Shown here: positions 1 through 8,513 of the stretch, piece by piece
Layout: the number at the start of each line of letters is the position of its first letter
How positions within the stretch are numbered: position 1 is the stretch's first letter
NCBI GenBank assembly: GCA_947388185.1
Contig: CANDQP010000016.1
Coordinates: 1-39,253, forward strand
Length of the DNA stretch: 39,253 nt
Origin: an uncultured Dorea sp.
Lineage (GTDB): Bacteria > Bacillota > Clostridia > Lachnospirales > Lachnospiraceae
Reading direction: 5' to 3'
Translations under genes and position numbers: made by a program
Notes under the pieces: generated by a model
Told to the model about the DNA's origin: nothing
The model's database searches: none
Seen by the model: the letters and a program-made list of their open reading frames with translations, nothing else

Positions 1-286
1 GTTAAAAGTTCCAATTAAATATAAACGCAGACAATAGAGAATTAGCGTACGCTGCTTAATTTAAGCGGCAGTCGGCCTTAAGTCATCCGCTGCTTAAGTC
101 ACCGGCTTCAACGAGGCGGAGCACTTCGTTTCCGAAGCTTTGAGGGAATGGAAGAACTTATGAAGCTACTGAAACTGGAAGCCTGTCATTAGGCGTCTGG
201 CGGAGGGAATGATAAAGTAATGACTGTGATGGGAGATGCTCTGGTGGATGGGCTTTCGGACGCGGGTTCAACTCCCGCCAGGTCCA
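1..286 (+). ncRNA. ssrA: tmRNA (ssrA), 5' end outside the window
   Basis: Transfer-messenger RNA, which rescues stalled ribosomes and tags the unfinished protein for proteolysis. The tag frame runs 27-59: resume codon GCA at 27-29, encoded tag ADNRELAYAA, TAA at 57-59, with AAATATAAAC just before the resume codon as in other clostridial tmRNAs. A hairpin follows the stop, and the 3' end is the classic T-arm and acceptor strand (TTCGGACGCGGGTTCAACTC from 255). The acceptor strand ends ...GGTCC-A at 286 and is followed by CTG, so the 3' CCA is not encoded and must be added by the CCA-adding enzyme. The 5' half of the tRNA-like domain and pseudoknot 1 lie upstream of the window. Confidence 0.95.
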
Positions 287-291
287 CTGAT

Positions 292-317
292 AAAACGCCG
301 TGTTTACGGCGTTTTTT
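292..317 (+). terminator. Intrinsic terminator of ssrA
   Basis: A 10-bp stem, AAAACGCCGT (292-301) with ACGGCGTTTT (306-315), GTTT loop, and a T run to 317. It begins six bases after the mature tmRNA end. Confidence 0.93.
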
Positions 318-331
318 CTATTACGGCGCTT

Positions 332-418
332 TTATAAATCTAAGTCGGTTGTTACAATTCCGAATGATTCAAGTTTTGCTTTCAATATCTTTAGTTGCAT
401 CTCTTTATCACTTGGCAT
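332..418 (-). CDS. Possible 28-residue small protein or gene remnant
   Basis: On the reverse strand an ATG at 416-418 is preceded by AGGTGAGT at good spacing and opens a 28-codon frame, MPSDKEMQLKILKAKLESFG... ending TTDLDL. The peptide is charged, looks helical and is not membrane-like. I do not recognise it. It lies in an AT-rich stretch directly after ssrA, whose 3' end is a common integration site, so it could be a leftover of a lost element as easily as a real small gene. The frame extends upstream to 514 without a better ribosome site. Confidence 0.3.
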   Translation of the reverse strand: MPSDKEMQLKILKAKLESFGIVTTDLDL

Positions 419-512
419 ATACTCACCTGCTTTCTGGAAATGAAGTTGATGTTTATGTTTATGTGATGTCCTTATTATATCAATTGGTAATTTAGATGTA
501 AAGAACGGACCC

Positions 513-541
513 ACATATTTTTTATCGTTAAAGCATACATT
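513..541 (+). promoter_or_regulatory. Candidate sigma-E promoter of spoIID
   Basis: ACATATT (513-519), 14 bases, CATACATT (534-541). This closely matches the sporulation sigma-E pattern known from Bacillus (ATATT-like -35, CATACAnT -10, 14-15 bp spacer). It lies 35 bp before the spoIID start, and spoIID is a known mother-cell sigma-E gene. No good sigma-A promoter is visible in this gap. Confidence 0.75.
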
Positions 542-576
542 AAGAAAAGGTTATTGGACAAGAGGGTACAAGTCAA

Positions 577-1971
577 TTGAGAGGATATATTAAAAAGAAA
601 TTGCATAAAAGACAAAGTTATATGGGATATCATGCCAGATATGAGAAATATTTCGTCTATGGAATGCTGATCCTTATTTGTCTTCTAATCATAGGCGGGC
701 TTCTGGCGGCGCTTACACACCGGGAAGAAGGGCTGATCGGAAGGATGCGCCGGGAGGGGGAGCAGAAGAACGCAGATGAGGAGGAGAAAGCCCCCGAGGA
801 GGAAAAAGCTCCTGAGATCGTGATCAATAATCCGAACATCCGAGTATTGATCATGACGAATGGGTATGCTAATATTGTCCATCCGTCTGTGGAAATGTCA
901 TCGGCCAGTGGATTCTGTATTACTTTTGGTGACCAGACCCAGGAAGCAGGGCCGGAGCAGCCATTGACATTCGCCCCGGATGACCCCAGATTCCAGAGCG
1001 GGCAGATCAGGGTCAGCGCCAAGGACGGAGGAGAGATCGCCCTTAACAGCATCCAGAGGGGCTGCGGGACGCCTTCTTATGCCGGAGTGATAGAGCTTCG
1101 GACGACTGCCGAAGGGATCGCGGTCATCAATGAGCTTCCGGTGGAAACGTATCTGTGCAGGGTAGTTCCGAGCGAGATGCCCTGTACCTATGAGCTTGAG
1201 GCGCTGAAAGCGCAGGCGGTATGCGCCAGAAGCTATGCCTATCAGCAGATGCAGAGCTTCGCTTACCCGGAGTACGAGGCACACGTGAACGACAGTACGG
1301 ATTATCAGGTGTACGGCAATTCTCTTCCTCAGGAGGCGACCAATCAGGCAGTGGCAGAGACAGGAGGGCAGGTGGTTCGCTACCAGGACCGGCTTGTTAC
1401 GACCTATTATTATTCGACCTCCTGCGGTAAGACGGCGGGTGTGGAGGCTTGGGGCACAGCGCCCAATGCGGAGAATCAATATCTGCAGTCCGTGGAAGTC
1501 AGGGACGAACAGGGGGACTATGAAGCGGGACTGCCCTGGTATCGGTGGGAGGCGAAGATACCGGCAGGAACATTGTCCGGCCTGATCAGCCAGAATACAG
1601 GGACGAACGTGGGAACACTGCAGAGCGTCGAGGTTACAAGGTCAGGAGCCGGAGGCGTGGCGCTTCAGATCTGTGCGACGGGAGATGCCGGTTCAGTGAC
1701 GGTAGATACGGAGAATAAGATCCGAAGGGCCCTTGGCGGCAGCGGTTATGAGATCGTCAATCAGGCGGGGACGGCGGTGGCGAGTACGGCGCTGCTTCCA
1801 AGCGCATTTTTTACGATCCGAAGAGAGGGGGATGTATTTATTGTGTCCGGCGGCGGGTTCGGGCATGGTATCGGAATGAGCCAGAACGGAGCCAACGAGA
1901 TGGCGAAAAAGGGTAAGAATTACATAGACATACTGACCATGTTTTTCCGCGAGGTATCGGTAGGCGGATAA
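577..1971 (+). CDS. spoIID: Stage II sporulation protein D (SpoIID), peptidoglycan lytic transglycosylase
   Basis: SpoIID cuts peptidoglycan glycan strands during forespore engulfment as part of the mother-cell SpoIID-SpoIIM-SpoIIP machine. The 464-residue protein has a basic N-terminus, one membrane segment (about 27-46), an acidic linker (about 63-80) and then the SpoIID/LytB domain. The motif VVPSEMP carries the expected catalytic Glu (E200). The domain goes on with LKAQAVCARSYA, YYSTSCGKT and the C-terminal signature GHGIGMSQNGA (429-439). The start is TTG at 577 with AGAGGG ten bases upstream; an ATG at residue 16 is possible but has a weaker ribosome site. A sigma-E-type promoter precedes the gene. 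Confidence 0.93.
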   Translation: MRGYIKKKLHKRQSYMGYHARYEKYFVYGMLILICLLIIGGLLAALTHREEGLIGRMRREGEQKNADEEEKAPEEEKAPEIVINNPNIRVLIMTNGYANIVHPSVEMSSASGFCITFGDQTQEAGPEQPLTFAPDDPRFQSGQIRVSAKDGGEIALNSIQRGCGTPSYAGVIELRTTAEGIAVINELPVETYLCRVVPSEMPCTYELEALKAQAVCARSYAYQQMQSFAYPEYEAHVNDSTDYQVYGNSLPQEATNQAVAETGGQVVRYQDRLVTTYYYSTSCGKTAGVEAWGTAPNAENQYLQSVEVRDEQGDYEAGLPWYRWEAKIPAGTLSGLISQNTGTNVGTLQSVEVTRSGAGGVALQICATGDAGSVTVDTENKIRRALGGSGYEIVNQAGTAVASTALLPSAFFTIRREGDVFIVSGGGFGHGIGMSQNGANEMAKKGKNYIDILTMFFREVSVGG

Positions 1972-1978
1972 GTTAAGA

Positions 1979-2007
1979 TAGACAAATCTGGAAAAATCGG
2001 GTAAAAT
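1979..2007 (+). promoter_or_regulatory. Sigma-A promoter of the YihY gene
   Basis: TAGACA (1979-1984), 17-bp spacer, TAAAAT (2002-2007). The predicted transcript start is near 2014, which favours the ATG at 2034 (GGGAG at 2023) over the ATG at 2019. Confidence 0.7.
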
Positions 2008-2033
2008 AAAGGGCAAATATGTGGGAGAATGTT

Positions 2034-2867
2034 ATGAAGAGAATAAAGGATATCTATCAGAAGATTACGAACATTACTGCAGATATCGCTGCAGACCATG
2101 TAGGAGCCTATGCCGCGCAGTCGGCGTATTTTTTCATGCTGTGTCTGATTCCGATCATTTTGCTTCTGATCACCATGGTGCAGTATACGCCTGTGACGAA
2201 GGCAGATGTGATGACAGCCGTGATCCAGGTGTTTCCGGCGTCGGTGGAGAATCTGATCACATCTATCGTGAATCAGGTCTATAACCAGTCCATGGGGATC
2301 ATCCCGGTTACCATTATCGTTGCCTTGTGGTCTGCGGGCAAAGGCGTTCTTGCGATGGCGTCCGGGCTGAACTGTATCTATAGCTGCAGAGAGACACGTA
2401 ATTACATTGTCCTCCGGATCAGGTCGACGGTCTATACGCTTTTATTTATTGCCGTGATCATCCTGTTGTTAGTGTTGTCCGTATTCGGTAATACGTTGAA
2501 CTTGTTTATTGCGAGGCATATACCGCTTCTAAAGAGACCGGCCGACTGGCTGATCGAGACGAGAGCGGTTATCACGCCGACGGTGCTGGTAATATTTTCC
2601 CTGATGCTTTATAAATTCCTCCCCAACAGGAGAGGGCGGTTTCGGGATCAGCTTCCGGGCGCCATGTTTGCAGCCGTGGGCTGGATGGTCATATCCTGGG
2701 TATTTTCCATATATCTGGATGTATTCAGGGGATTTTCGAGTATGTACGGCAGTCTCACGACCATAGTTTTGATCATGCTGTGGATGTATTTCTGTATGTA
2801 CTGTATCCTGCTGGGCGCTGAGATGAATGTAATCATGGAGGGAAAGATTTTTAGCAGAACAGAATAA
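2034..2867 (+). CDS. YihY/BrkB (UPF0761) family multi-pass membrane protein
   Basis: A 277-residue integral membrane protein of the YihY/virulence factor BrkB family. About six hydrophobic helices are visible, starting with a segment around YFFMLCLIPIILLLITMV. Family-typical signatures include AAQSAYFFMLCLIP, the LWSAGKGVLAMASGLN loop, YKFLPN with an arginine-rich stretch after it, and GSLTTIVLIMLWMYF near the end. The family's biochemical role is not settled; ribonuclease BN and transport functions have been proposed and doubted. I prefer the ATG at 2034 because GGGAG sits six bases upstream and the promoter ends just before 2019. It is a single-gene unit, followed directly by the pheS promoter. 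Confidence 0.88.
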   Translation: MKRIKDIYQKITNITADIAADHVGAYAAQSAYFFMLCLIPIILLLITMVQYTPVTKADVMTAVIQVFPASVENLITSIVNQVYNQSMGIIPVTIIVALWSAGKGVLAMASGLNCIYSCRETRNYIVLRIRSTVYTLLFIAVIILLLVLSVFGNTLNLFIARHIPLLKRPADWLIETRAVITPTVLVIFSLMLYKFLPNRRGRFRDQLPGAMFAAVGWMVISWVFSIYLDVFRGFSSMYGSLTTIVLIMLWMYFCMYCILLGAEMNVIMEGKIFSRTE

Positions 2868-2871
2868 TGTC

Positions 2872-2899
2872 TTGACATCATCCGTTCTTGTGCTATAAT
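2872..2899 (+). promoter_or_regulatory. Sigma-A promoter of the pheST T-box transcript
   Basis: TTGACA (2872-2877), 16 bp, TATAAT (2894-2899): both boxes match consensus exactly. Predicted start is near 2906. Confidence 0.88.
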
Positions 2900-2905
2900 T
2901 TTAGA

Positions 2906-3223
2906 GAATAATAGTTGAGTAAAAGCTATGACCGTGCAGTAGAGATCCATTTTCCGACAGAGAAGGAAGATCATTGGGCTGGAAGTCTTCCCGGGTTCAG
3001 ATGGTGATCGAATTTCCCACGCGAGCTGCATTTTTGAAATCCTGGTATATTGTATTGGTGATAAGTAGGAGATGCCGTAGGGGTTAACCCCAGGATGCAC
3101 GTTACGCATGAATGAGTGCCCGCATAACAGACGGCCCAAGCGGTCTTTGGTGAGCGTCTAAGGCGGGAATCAGGGTGGTACCACGGGTAATTGCTCGTCC
3201 CTTTGTCGGGGATGAGTTTTTTT
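2906..3223 (+). promoter_or_regulatory. T-box leader controlling pheST
   Basis: A T-box riboswitch that reads uncharged tRNA-Phe and decides between termination and read-through. The diagnostic T-box AGGGTGGTACCACGGG lies at 3173-3187, just before the terminator. Upstream is a long structured Stem I region (about 2910-3030). A candidate Phe specifier TTC is at 3014-3016 in GAATTTCCC; this assignment is from sequence context, not a computed fold. The leader fills the roughly 400-base gap between the YihY gene and pheS. Confidence 0.93.
3194..3223 (+). terminator. Regulated terminator of the T-box
   Basis: Stem CTCGTCCC (3194-3201) with GGGATGAG (3209-3216), then seven T's. It competes with the antiterminator formed by the T-box sequence at 3173-3187. 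Confidence 0.88.
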
Positions 3224-3265
3224 ATGTCAAAAATCTTGTAAGAGAGCAGGAAAGGAAGAGAAGCG

Positions 3266-4285
3266 ATGAAAGAAAAACTGCAGAGCATCAGGGATGAAGC
3301 GTTGAGAGCGATCGAAGCCGCTGATGTGCCGGAGAAGTTAAATGATGTGCGTGTAAGGTTCTTAGGCAAGAAGGGGGAGCTTACCGCAGTATTAAAGGGA
3401 ATGAAGGATGTTGCGCCGGAAGAGAGACCGAAGGTTGGACAGTTGGTCAATGAGACAAGGGCGGCCATTGAGAACATTCTGGAAGAGAGCAAGGCGAAGA
3501 TGGAGCGTGCCATCCGCGAAGAGAAGATGAAGCAGGAAGTGATCGACGTTACGCTTCCGTCTAAGAAGAACATGGTCGGGCACCGTCATCCCAATACGAT
3601 CGCTTTAGAAGAGGTCGAGAGGATCTTCATTGGGATGGGCTATGAAGTGGTAGAAGGCCCGGAGGTGGAGTATGATCTGTATAACTTCGAGAAACTGAAT
3701 ATTCCGGACGGGCATCCGGCGAAGGATGAACAGGATACCTTCTATGTCAATAAAGAGATTGTCCTGCGTACCCAGACCTCTCCGGTGCAGGCGCGTGTGA
3801 TGGAGCAGGGAAAGCTTCCGATCCGAATGATCGCGCCGGGACGGGTATTCCGTTCTGACGAAGTGGATGCGACCCATTCACCGTCATTCCATCAGATCGA
3901 AGGGCTTGTGATCGACAAGAATATCTCCTTTGCGGACTTGAAAGGGACATTGGAAGTATTTGCCAAGGAGCTGTTCGGACCGGAGACGAAGACGAAGTTC
4001 CGACCTCATCATTTCCCATTTACCGAACCGAGCGCGGAGGTGGATGTAACATGTTTCAAGTGCGGCGGGAAAGGCTGCCGTTTCTGTAAAGGGTCAGGCT
4101 GGATCGAGATCCTTGGATGTGGTATGGTACATCCGCATGTGTTGGAGATGTGTGGGATCGACCCCAACGAATATACGGGATTCGCGTTTGGTGTTGGATT
4201 GGAGCGTATCGCACTGTTGAAGTATGAGATTGATGATATGAGATTGTTGTATGAGAATGATATCAGATTTTTGAAACAGTTTTAG
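3266..4285 (+). CDS. pheS: Phenylalanyl-tRNA synthetase alpha subunit
   Basis: Catalytic subunit of the alpha2-beta2 class II enzyme that charges tRNA-Phe with phenylalanine in the cytoplasm. At 339 residues it has the usual length. An N-terminal coiled-coil arm (about 1-90) is followed by the catalytic core with [13 protein letters not shown], motif 2 [19 protein letters not shown] from about residue 195, and motif 3 [16 protein letters not shown] near the C-terminus. Four cysteines (C263, C266, C271, C274) form the knuckle common in bacterial PheS. The ATG follows GGAAGAG. The gene is first in a T-box-controlled operon with pheT 14 bases downstream. Confidence 0.97.
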   Translation: MKEKLQSIRDEALRAIEAADVPEKLNDVRVRFLGKKGELTAVLKGMKDVAPEERPKVGQLVNETRAAIENILEESKAKMERAIREEKMKQEVIDVTLPSKKNMVGHRHPNTIALEEVERIFIGMGYEVVEGPEVEYDLYNFEKLNIPDGHPAKDEQDTFYVNKEIVLRTQTSPVQARVMEQGKLPIRMIAPGRVFRSDEVDATHSPSFHQIEGLVIDKNISFADLKGTLEVFAKELFGPETKTKFRPHHFPFTEPSAEVDVTCFKCGGKGCRFCKGSGWIEILGCGMVHPHVLEMCGIDPNEYTGFAFGVGLERIALLKYEIDDMRLLYENDIRFLKQF

Positions 4286-4299
4286 AGAGGAGTTAAGGG

Positions 4300-6720
4300 A
4301 TGAATACATCATTATCATGGATAAAAGCGTATGTTCCGGAGCTTGATGTCACCGCGCAGGAATACACAGACGCAATGACATTATCCGGAACGAAGGTAGA
4401 AGGATATGAGGTTTTGGATGCAGATCTTGATAAGATCGTGATCGGTCAGATCGACAAGATCGAGAAGCATCCGGATGCAGACAAATTGATCGTCTGCCAG
4501 GTGAATGTCGGAAGTGAGTCCGTACAGATCGTGACGGGAGCCAATAATGTGCATGAAGGCGATAAGGTTCCGGTGGTGCTTGACGGCGGACGCGTGGCAG
4601 GAGGACACGAGCCGGGAAGCCGTGTGGCCGGCGGAATTAAGATCAAGAAGGGTAAGCTCCGCGGGATCGAGAGCCGGGGTATGATGTGCTCGATAGAGGA
4701 ATTGGGTTCTAACAGGGATATGTATCCGGAGGCGCCGGAGGAAGGAATCTATATCTTCCCTGCGGATGCAGAGGTGGGAACCAGCGCGGTAGAAGCGTTG
4801 GGACTGAATGATGTGGTATTCGAGTACGAGATCACATCGAACCGTGTAGACTGCTTCAGTGTGGTTGGAATCGCAAGAGAGGCTGCCGCGACCTTCCGGA
4901 AGGAATTCCATCCGCCGGTTGTGACGGAGACCGGCAATGACGAGGACGTCAATGATTACATTAAGGTAACTGTGAAAGACAATGACCTTTGCCCAAGGTA
5001 TTGTGCAAGGGTGGTTAAGAATATTAAGATCGGACCGTCCCCGGAGTGGATGCAGAGGCGTTTGGCATCGGTGGGTATACGCCCGATCAACAATCTGGTG
5101 GATATCACGAACTATGTGATGGAAGAGTATGGGCAGCCGATGCATGCCTACGATCTGGATACTATTGCAGAGCGTGAGATAATCGTGCGCACGGCGGCGA
5201 AGGGAGAGAAGTTCACAACCCTCGACGGGCAGGAGCGTGAGATGGATGAATCTGTACTGATGATCTGCGACGGCAGGAAATCCATTGGTATCGCGGGGAT
5301 CATGGGCGGTGAGAATTCTATGATCACGGATGATGTGAGCACCATGCTCTTTGAGGCGGCGTGCTTTGACGGAACCAATATCCGCAGATCCAGCAAGAAG
5401 ATCGGGCTTCGTACGGATGCCTCCGGGAAGTTCGAGAAGGGCCTGGATCCCAACAATGCCCAGGCGGCGATCGACCGCGCCTGCCAGTTGGTAGAGGAAT
5501 TGGGAGCCGGCGAAGTGGTCGGCGGCATGGTGGATGTGTACGGCAAGAAGAAGGAGCCGGTAAGAGTTCCGTTTGACGCGGATGAGATCAACAGCCTCCT
5601 TGGAACCAATATTTCCAAAGAAGAGATGTTAGGATATTTTGAGATGATCGGCCTTTCCTACGACGAGGCGGCCAATGAGGTGATCGCGCCGACTTTCCGT
5701 CATGATCTGTTCCGGATTGCCGATCTGGCGGAAGAGGTGGCAAGATTCTATGGCTATGACAATATCCCGACTACGCTTCCAAGGGGCGAGGCCACAACCG
5801 GCAAATTATCCTTCAAGCTCCGTGTGGAGGAGGTTGCCCGTGATATCGCGGAATTCTGCGGATTCAGCCAGGGCATGACCTATTCCTTCGAGAGCCCGAA
5901 GGTGTTCGATAAGCTGAAGCTTCCGGAGGATTCACCGCTTCGAAGAACCGTGGAGATCATGAATCCGTTAGGCGAGGATTACAGTATCATGCGTACCACA
6001 TCCCTGAATGGTATGCTGACTTTACTGGCTACGAATTATAATAGAAGAAATAAGAACGTAAGGCTGTATGAACTGGGAAATATTTATCTTCCGGAGACGC
6101 TGCCGCTAACCGAGCTTCCGGAGGAACGGATGCAGTTTACGCTTGGAATGTACGGAGACGGAGATTTCTTCAGCATGAAGGGTGTGATAGAAGAGTTCTT
6201 TGAGAAGATTGGTATGCATAAGAAGGAGACCTACGATCCGAATGCGGGGAAGCCGTATCTTCACCCGGGACGCCAGGCCAATATCATCTATGACGGAACG
6301 GTAGTCGGATACTTAGGCGAGATTCATCCGGACGTTGCAGATACCTATGGGATCGGAACCAAGGCTTATGTGGCGGTGCTTGATATGCCGGAGATTGTGG
6401 AGAGGGCTTCTTTCGACCGGAAATACACCGGAATCGCAAGATTCCCGGCAGTGACCCGCGATATCAGTATGGTGATGCCGAAAGAGATCCTCGCAGGCCA
6501 GGTAGAAGAAGTGATCGAGAAGAAGGGCGGCGCATATCTGGAGAGCTATGCATTATTCGACATCTATGAAGGCTCTCAGATCAAGGACGGATATAAGTCT
6601 GTGGCGTATTCTATCGTGTTCCGAGCGAAGGATAAGACACTTGAGGATGCCGAGGTAACAGAGGCCATGGGCCGGATATTGAAGGCATTAGAGGGCATGG
6701 GTATTGAACTGCGTAAATAG
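4300..6720 (+). CDS. pheT: Phenylalanyl-tRNA synthetase beta subunit
   Basis: Beta subunit of phenylalanyl-tRNA synthetase, needed for tRNA binding, editing and holoenzyme assembly. The 806 residues show the expected order: an EMAP/OB tRNA-binding fold (about 40-150, with KIEKHPDADKLIVCQVNVG), the B3/B4 editing region (about 210-380, NLVDITNYVMEEYGQPMHAY), B5 (about 405-475), the catalytic-like core (YGYDNIPTTLPRG) and a C-terminal FDX-ACB anticodon-binding domain (about 712-805, RFPAVTRDISMVM). GAGAGGAG precedes the ATG. No truncation is seen. The next gene starts 24 bases later without a terminator, so sppA may share the transcript. Confidence 0.97.
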   Translation: MNTSLSWIKAYVPELDVTAQEYTDAMTLSGTKVEGYEVLDADLDKIVIGQIDKIEKHPDADKLIVCQVNVGSESVQIVTGANNVHEGDKVPVVLDGGRVAGGHEPGSRVAGGIKIKKGKLRGIESRGMMCSIEELGSNRDMYPEAPEEGIYIFPADAEVGTSAVEALGLNDVVFEYEITSNRVDCFSVVGIAREAAATFRKEFHPPVVTETGNDEDVNDYIKVTVKDNDLCPRYCARVVKNIKIGPSPEWMQRRLASVGIRPINNLVDITNYVMEEYGQPMHAYDLDTIAEREIIVRTAAKGEKFTTLDGQEREMDESVLMICDGRKSIGIAGIMGGENSMITDDVSTMLFEAACFDGTNIRRSSKKIGLRTDASGKFEKGLDPNNAQAAIDRACQLVEELGAGEVVGGMVDVYGKKKEPVRVPFDADEINSLLGTNISKEEMLGYFEMIGLSYDEAANEVIAPTFRHDLFRIADLAEEVARFYGYDNIPTTLPRGEATTGKLSFKLRVEEVARDIAEFCGFSQGMTYSFESPKVFDKLKLPEDSPLRRTVEIMNPLGEDYSIMRTTSLNGMLTLLATNYNRRNKNVRLYELGNIYLPETLPLTELPEERMQFTLGMYGDGDFFSMKGVIEEFFEKIGMHKKETYDPNAGKPYLHPGRQANIIYDGTVVGYLGEIHPDVADTYGIGTKAYVAVLDMPEIVERASFDRKYTGIARFPAVTRDISMVMPKEILAGQVEEVIEKKGGAYLESYALFDIYEGSQIKDGYKSVAYSIVFRAKDKTLEDAEVTEAMGRILKALEGMGIELRK

Positions 6721-6744
6721 GTCTGTAAGAAATGGAGATAGGTC

Positions 6745-7722
6745 ATGAATAAAAAACAGATAGGCGGGCTGATCATAGCTGCCGTGTTATTTATTGCCGT
6801 AGGAGTGTCCAGTGTACTGACGAATACATTTTCAGAAAGGATGCTGGCAGACAGTATGGAGCAGATCCTGACAGACAGTGTTGGGTTCAATCCTCCGAGT
6901 GATGATTATATCGCGGTAGTAAGGGTGGAAGGAACGATTCAGGAACAGACGGCGACTGGTATGTTCGATGTGCCGGTGGGATATCAGCACATTACGACGC
7001 TGGATTATATTGATAATCTCATGAGCGACGGCAATAACCAGGGAATCCTGCTGTATGTGGACTCACCCGGCGGAACAGTGTATGAATCAGAGGAATTGTA
7101 TCTGAAGCTTAAGGAATATAAGGAGCAGACCGGCCGTCCGGTCTGGGATTATATGGCGCATTATGCGGCGTCCGGCGGATATCTGATCTCCATGGCGGCA
7201 GATAAGATCTATGCGAATCCGAATACCACGACCGGGTCCATCGGCGTTATTATGTCGGGATTTGATATGACCGGCTTGTATGAGAAGCTGGGGATTCGTT
7301 ATGTCAGCATCACCAGCGGAGATTTCAAAGACAGTTCTAAGATGACGGACGAGCAGATTGCGGTCTATCAGGAACAGGTGGATGAGTATTATAACAAATT
7401 TGTCGGAATCGTGGCAGAAGGACGCGGTATGGCCGAGGAAGATGTGAAGACCCTTGCGGATGGGCGTGTCTACACAGCGAATCAGGCTCTGGAAAATGGA
7501 TTGGTGGACGAGATCAGCCTGTACGAGGATATGACGGCGGCCATGAGCAGCGAGCTTGGGGCTTATGAATTCTATGAGCCGGAAAGTGAGATCTCCTTTT
7601 TCTCATCTTTGTTTGCGAAGGTGGAGAGTGTGATTCCAAAGTCAGAGGCTCAGATCTTGACAGAGACCGCGGCAGATATGGAAAGCGGGGTGCCGATGTA
7701 CTATGCAGAACAATTTCGTTAA
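6745..7722 (+). CDS. sppA: Signal peptide peptidase SppA, S49 family
   Basis: Membrane-anchored serine protease of family S49 that degrades released signal peptides and, in Bacillus, helps resist membrane-active lantibiotics. The 325-residue protein has an N-terminal membrane anchor (about 6-26), VDSPGGTVYESEELY, the nucleophile Ser143 in YAASGGYLIS and the general base Lys195 in TSGDFKDSS. Their 52-residue spacing equals that of the Bacillus subtilis Ser/Lys dyad. It is the short bacillar form rather than the duplicated E. coli form. GGAGATAGG precedes the ATG. The 3' end overlaps the RDD gene by 20 bases. Confidence 0.95.
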   Translation: MNKKQIGGLIIAAVLFIAVGVSSVLTNTFSERMLADSMEQILTDSVGFNPPSDDYIAVVRVEGTIQEQTATGMFDVPVGYQHITTLDYIDNLMSDGNNQGILLYVDSPGGTVYESEELYLKLKEYKEQTGRPVWDYMAHYAASGGYLISMAADKIYANPNTTTGSIGVIMSGFDMTGLYEKLGIRYVSITSGDFKDSSKMTDEQIAVYQEQVDEYYNKFVGIVAEGRGMAEEDVKTLADGRVYTANQALENGLVDEISLYEDMTAAMSSELGAYEFYEPESEISFFSSLFAKVESVIPKSEAQILTETAADMESGVPMYYAEQFR

Positions 7723-8497
7723 CCGCGGCAGGCAGGAGATCGAGTATGCAGGCTTCTGGGTGCGCCTTGCGGCCTACTGTATCGACAGCGCGATTGTCTG
7801 GGCAGGCCTGCTGTTTGTAAAGCTTGCAATGGGGATATTCTCCGTATCGGGCGGCGGTATGCTTGAAGCACATCTGCTCTTCCGATATTCCGTAAGGGAT
7901 ATCATCTTGTATGTGTTTGAGGTGCTGTATTTTATCCTGCTTACCTATGGAACGGGGACGACTCCGGGGAAGAGGCTTCTGAACCTTCGCGTGGTCAACG
8001 CGGATCTAAGTTCCGGGCTGACCCTGGTCGATGTAGTGTACCGGGAGACGGTGGGAAGGTTCTTATGCGGCCTGTCCGTCGGGATCGGATATATCATGGC
8101 GGGCGTTGACCGTGAGAAAAGAGGGCTTCATGATATGATCTGTGATACGAGGGTCGTCTATGCGAAGAAGATTAAGGTGGTGCCGAAGTATGAGCCGCCA
8201 AGATATGAGCCGCCGGTTCCGGTACCTCCGGGGCCGAAACCAGGACCAGGGCCAGTACCGATGCCGCCGTACGGCAGACCGCCGCAGGGCGGAGCGCCGG
8301 GTCCGGACGGAAGGTATGCAGGTCCGCCGCAGGGCGGAGCGTCGGGTCCGGATGGAAGGTATGCAGGTCCGCCGCAGGGCGGAGTGCCGGACTCGGACGG
8401 AAGGTATGCAGGTCCTTTGCAGGCAGGCCCGCAGGAGAAGGCCGGAATGCAGGATCAGAGCGGCGTCCGGGAGGATAAATCAGAATTGAAAGATTAG
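7703..8497 (+). CDS. RDD family membrane protein with a Pro/Gly-rich repeat tail
   Basis: The first ~155 residues form an RDD domain: [18 protein letters not shown] with the Arg and Asp of the family name, a helix around residues 60-80, then [13 protein letters not shown] and [17 protein letters not shown]. Function is not established for most RDD proteins; some are linked to ion or solute transport and stress tolerance. The remaining ~110 residues are a low-complexity tail that begins with prolines ([12 protein letters not shown]) and continues into three 15-residue repeats of the type [15 protein letters not shown]. The tail probably lies in the cytoplasm or is disordered. The gene starts inside the end of sppA, suggesting coupled translation; the start has only a weak ribosome site. 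Confidence 0.85.
   Translation: MQNNFVNRGRQEIEYAGFWVRLAAYCIDSAIVWAGLLFVKLAMGIFSVSGGGMLEAHLLFRYSVRDIILYVFEVLYFILLTYGTGTTPGKRLLNLRVVNADLSSGLTLVDVVYRETVGRFLCGLSVGIGYIMAGVDREKRGLHDMICDTRVVYAKKIKVVPKYEPPRYEPPVPVPPGPKPGPGPVPMPPYGRPPQGGAPGPDGRYAGPPQGGASGPDGRYAGPPQGGVPDSDGRYAGPLQAGPQEKAGMQDQSGVREDKSELKD
8279..8413 (+). repeat. Three tandem 45-bp coding repeats in the RDD gene
   Basis: Units at 8279-8323, 8324-8368 and 8369-8413, all in frame. Each encodes PPQGG(A/V)(P/S)(G/D)(P/S)DGRYAG. A degenerate fourth unit begins at 8414. Few substitutions separate the units, so the expansion is recent or homogenised. Confidence 0.92.
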
Positions 8498-8513
8498 AGA
8501 AGGGATTCATATA

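Noticed and set aside
220..495. 91-codon forward frame starting inside tmRNA
   Set aside because: It begins within the structured tmRNA and runs through its terminator; no protein family resemblance.
8279..8413. Regular 45-bp repeats considered as CRISPR
   Set aside because: The repeats are contiguous, in frame and without spacers; they encode a protein tail.
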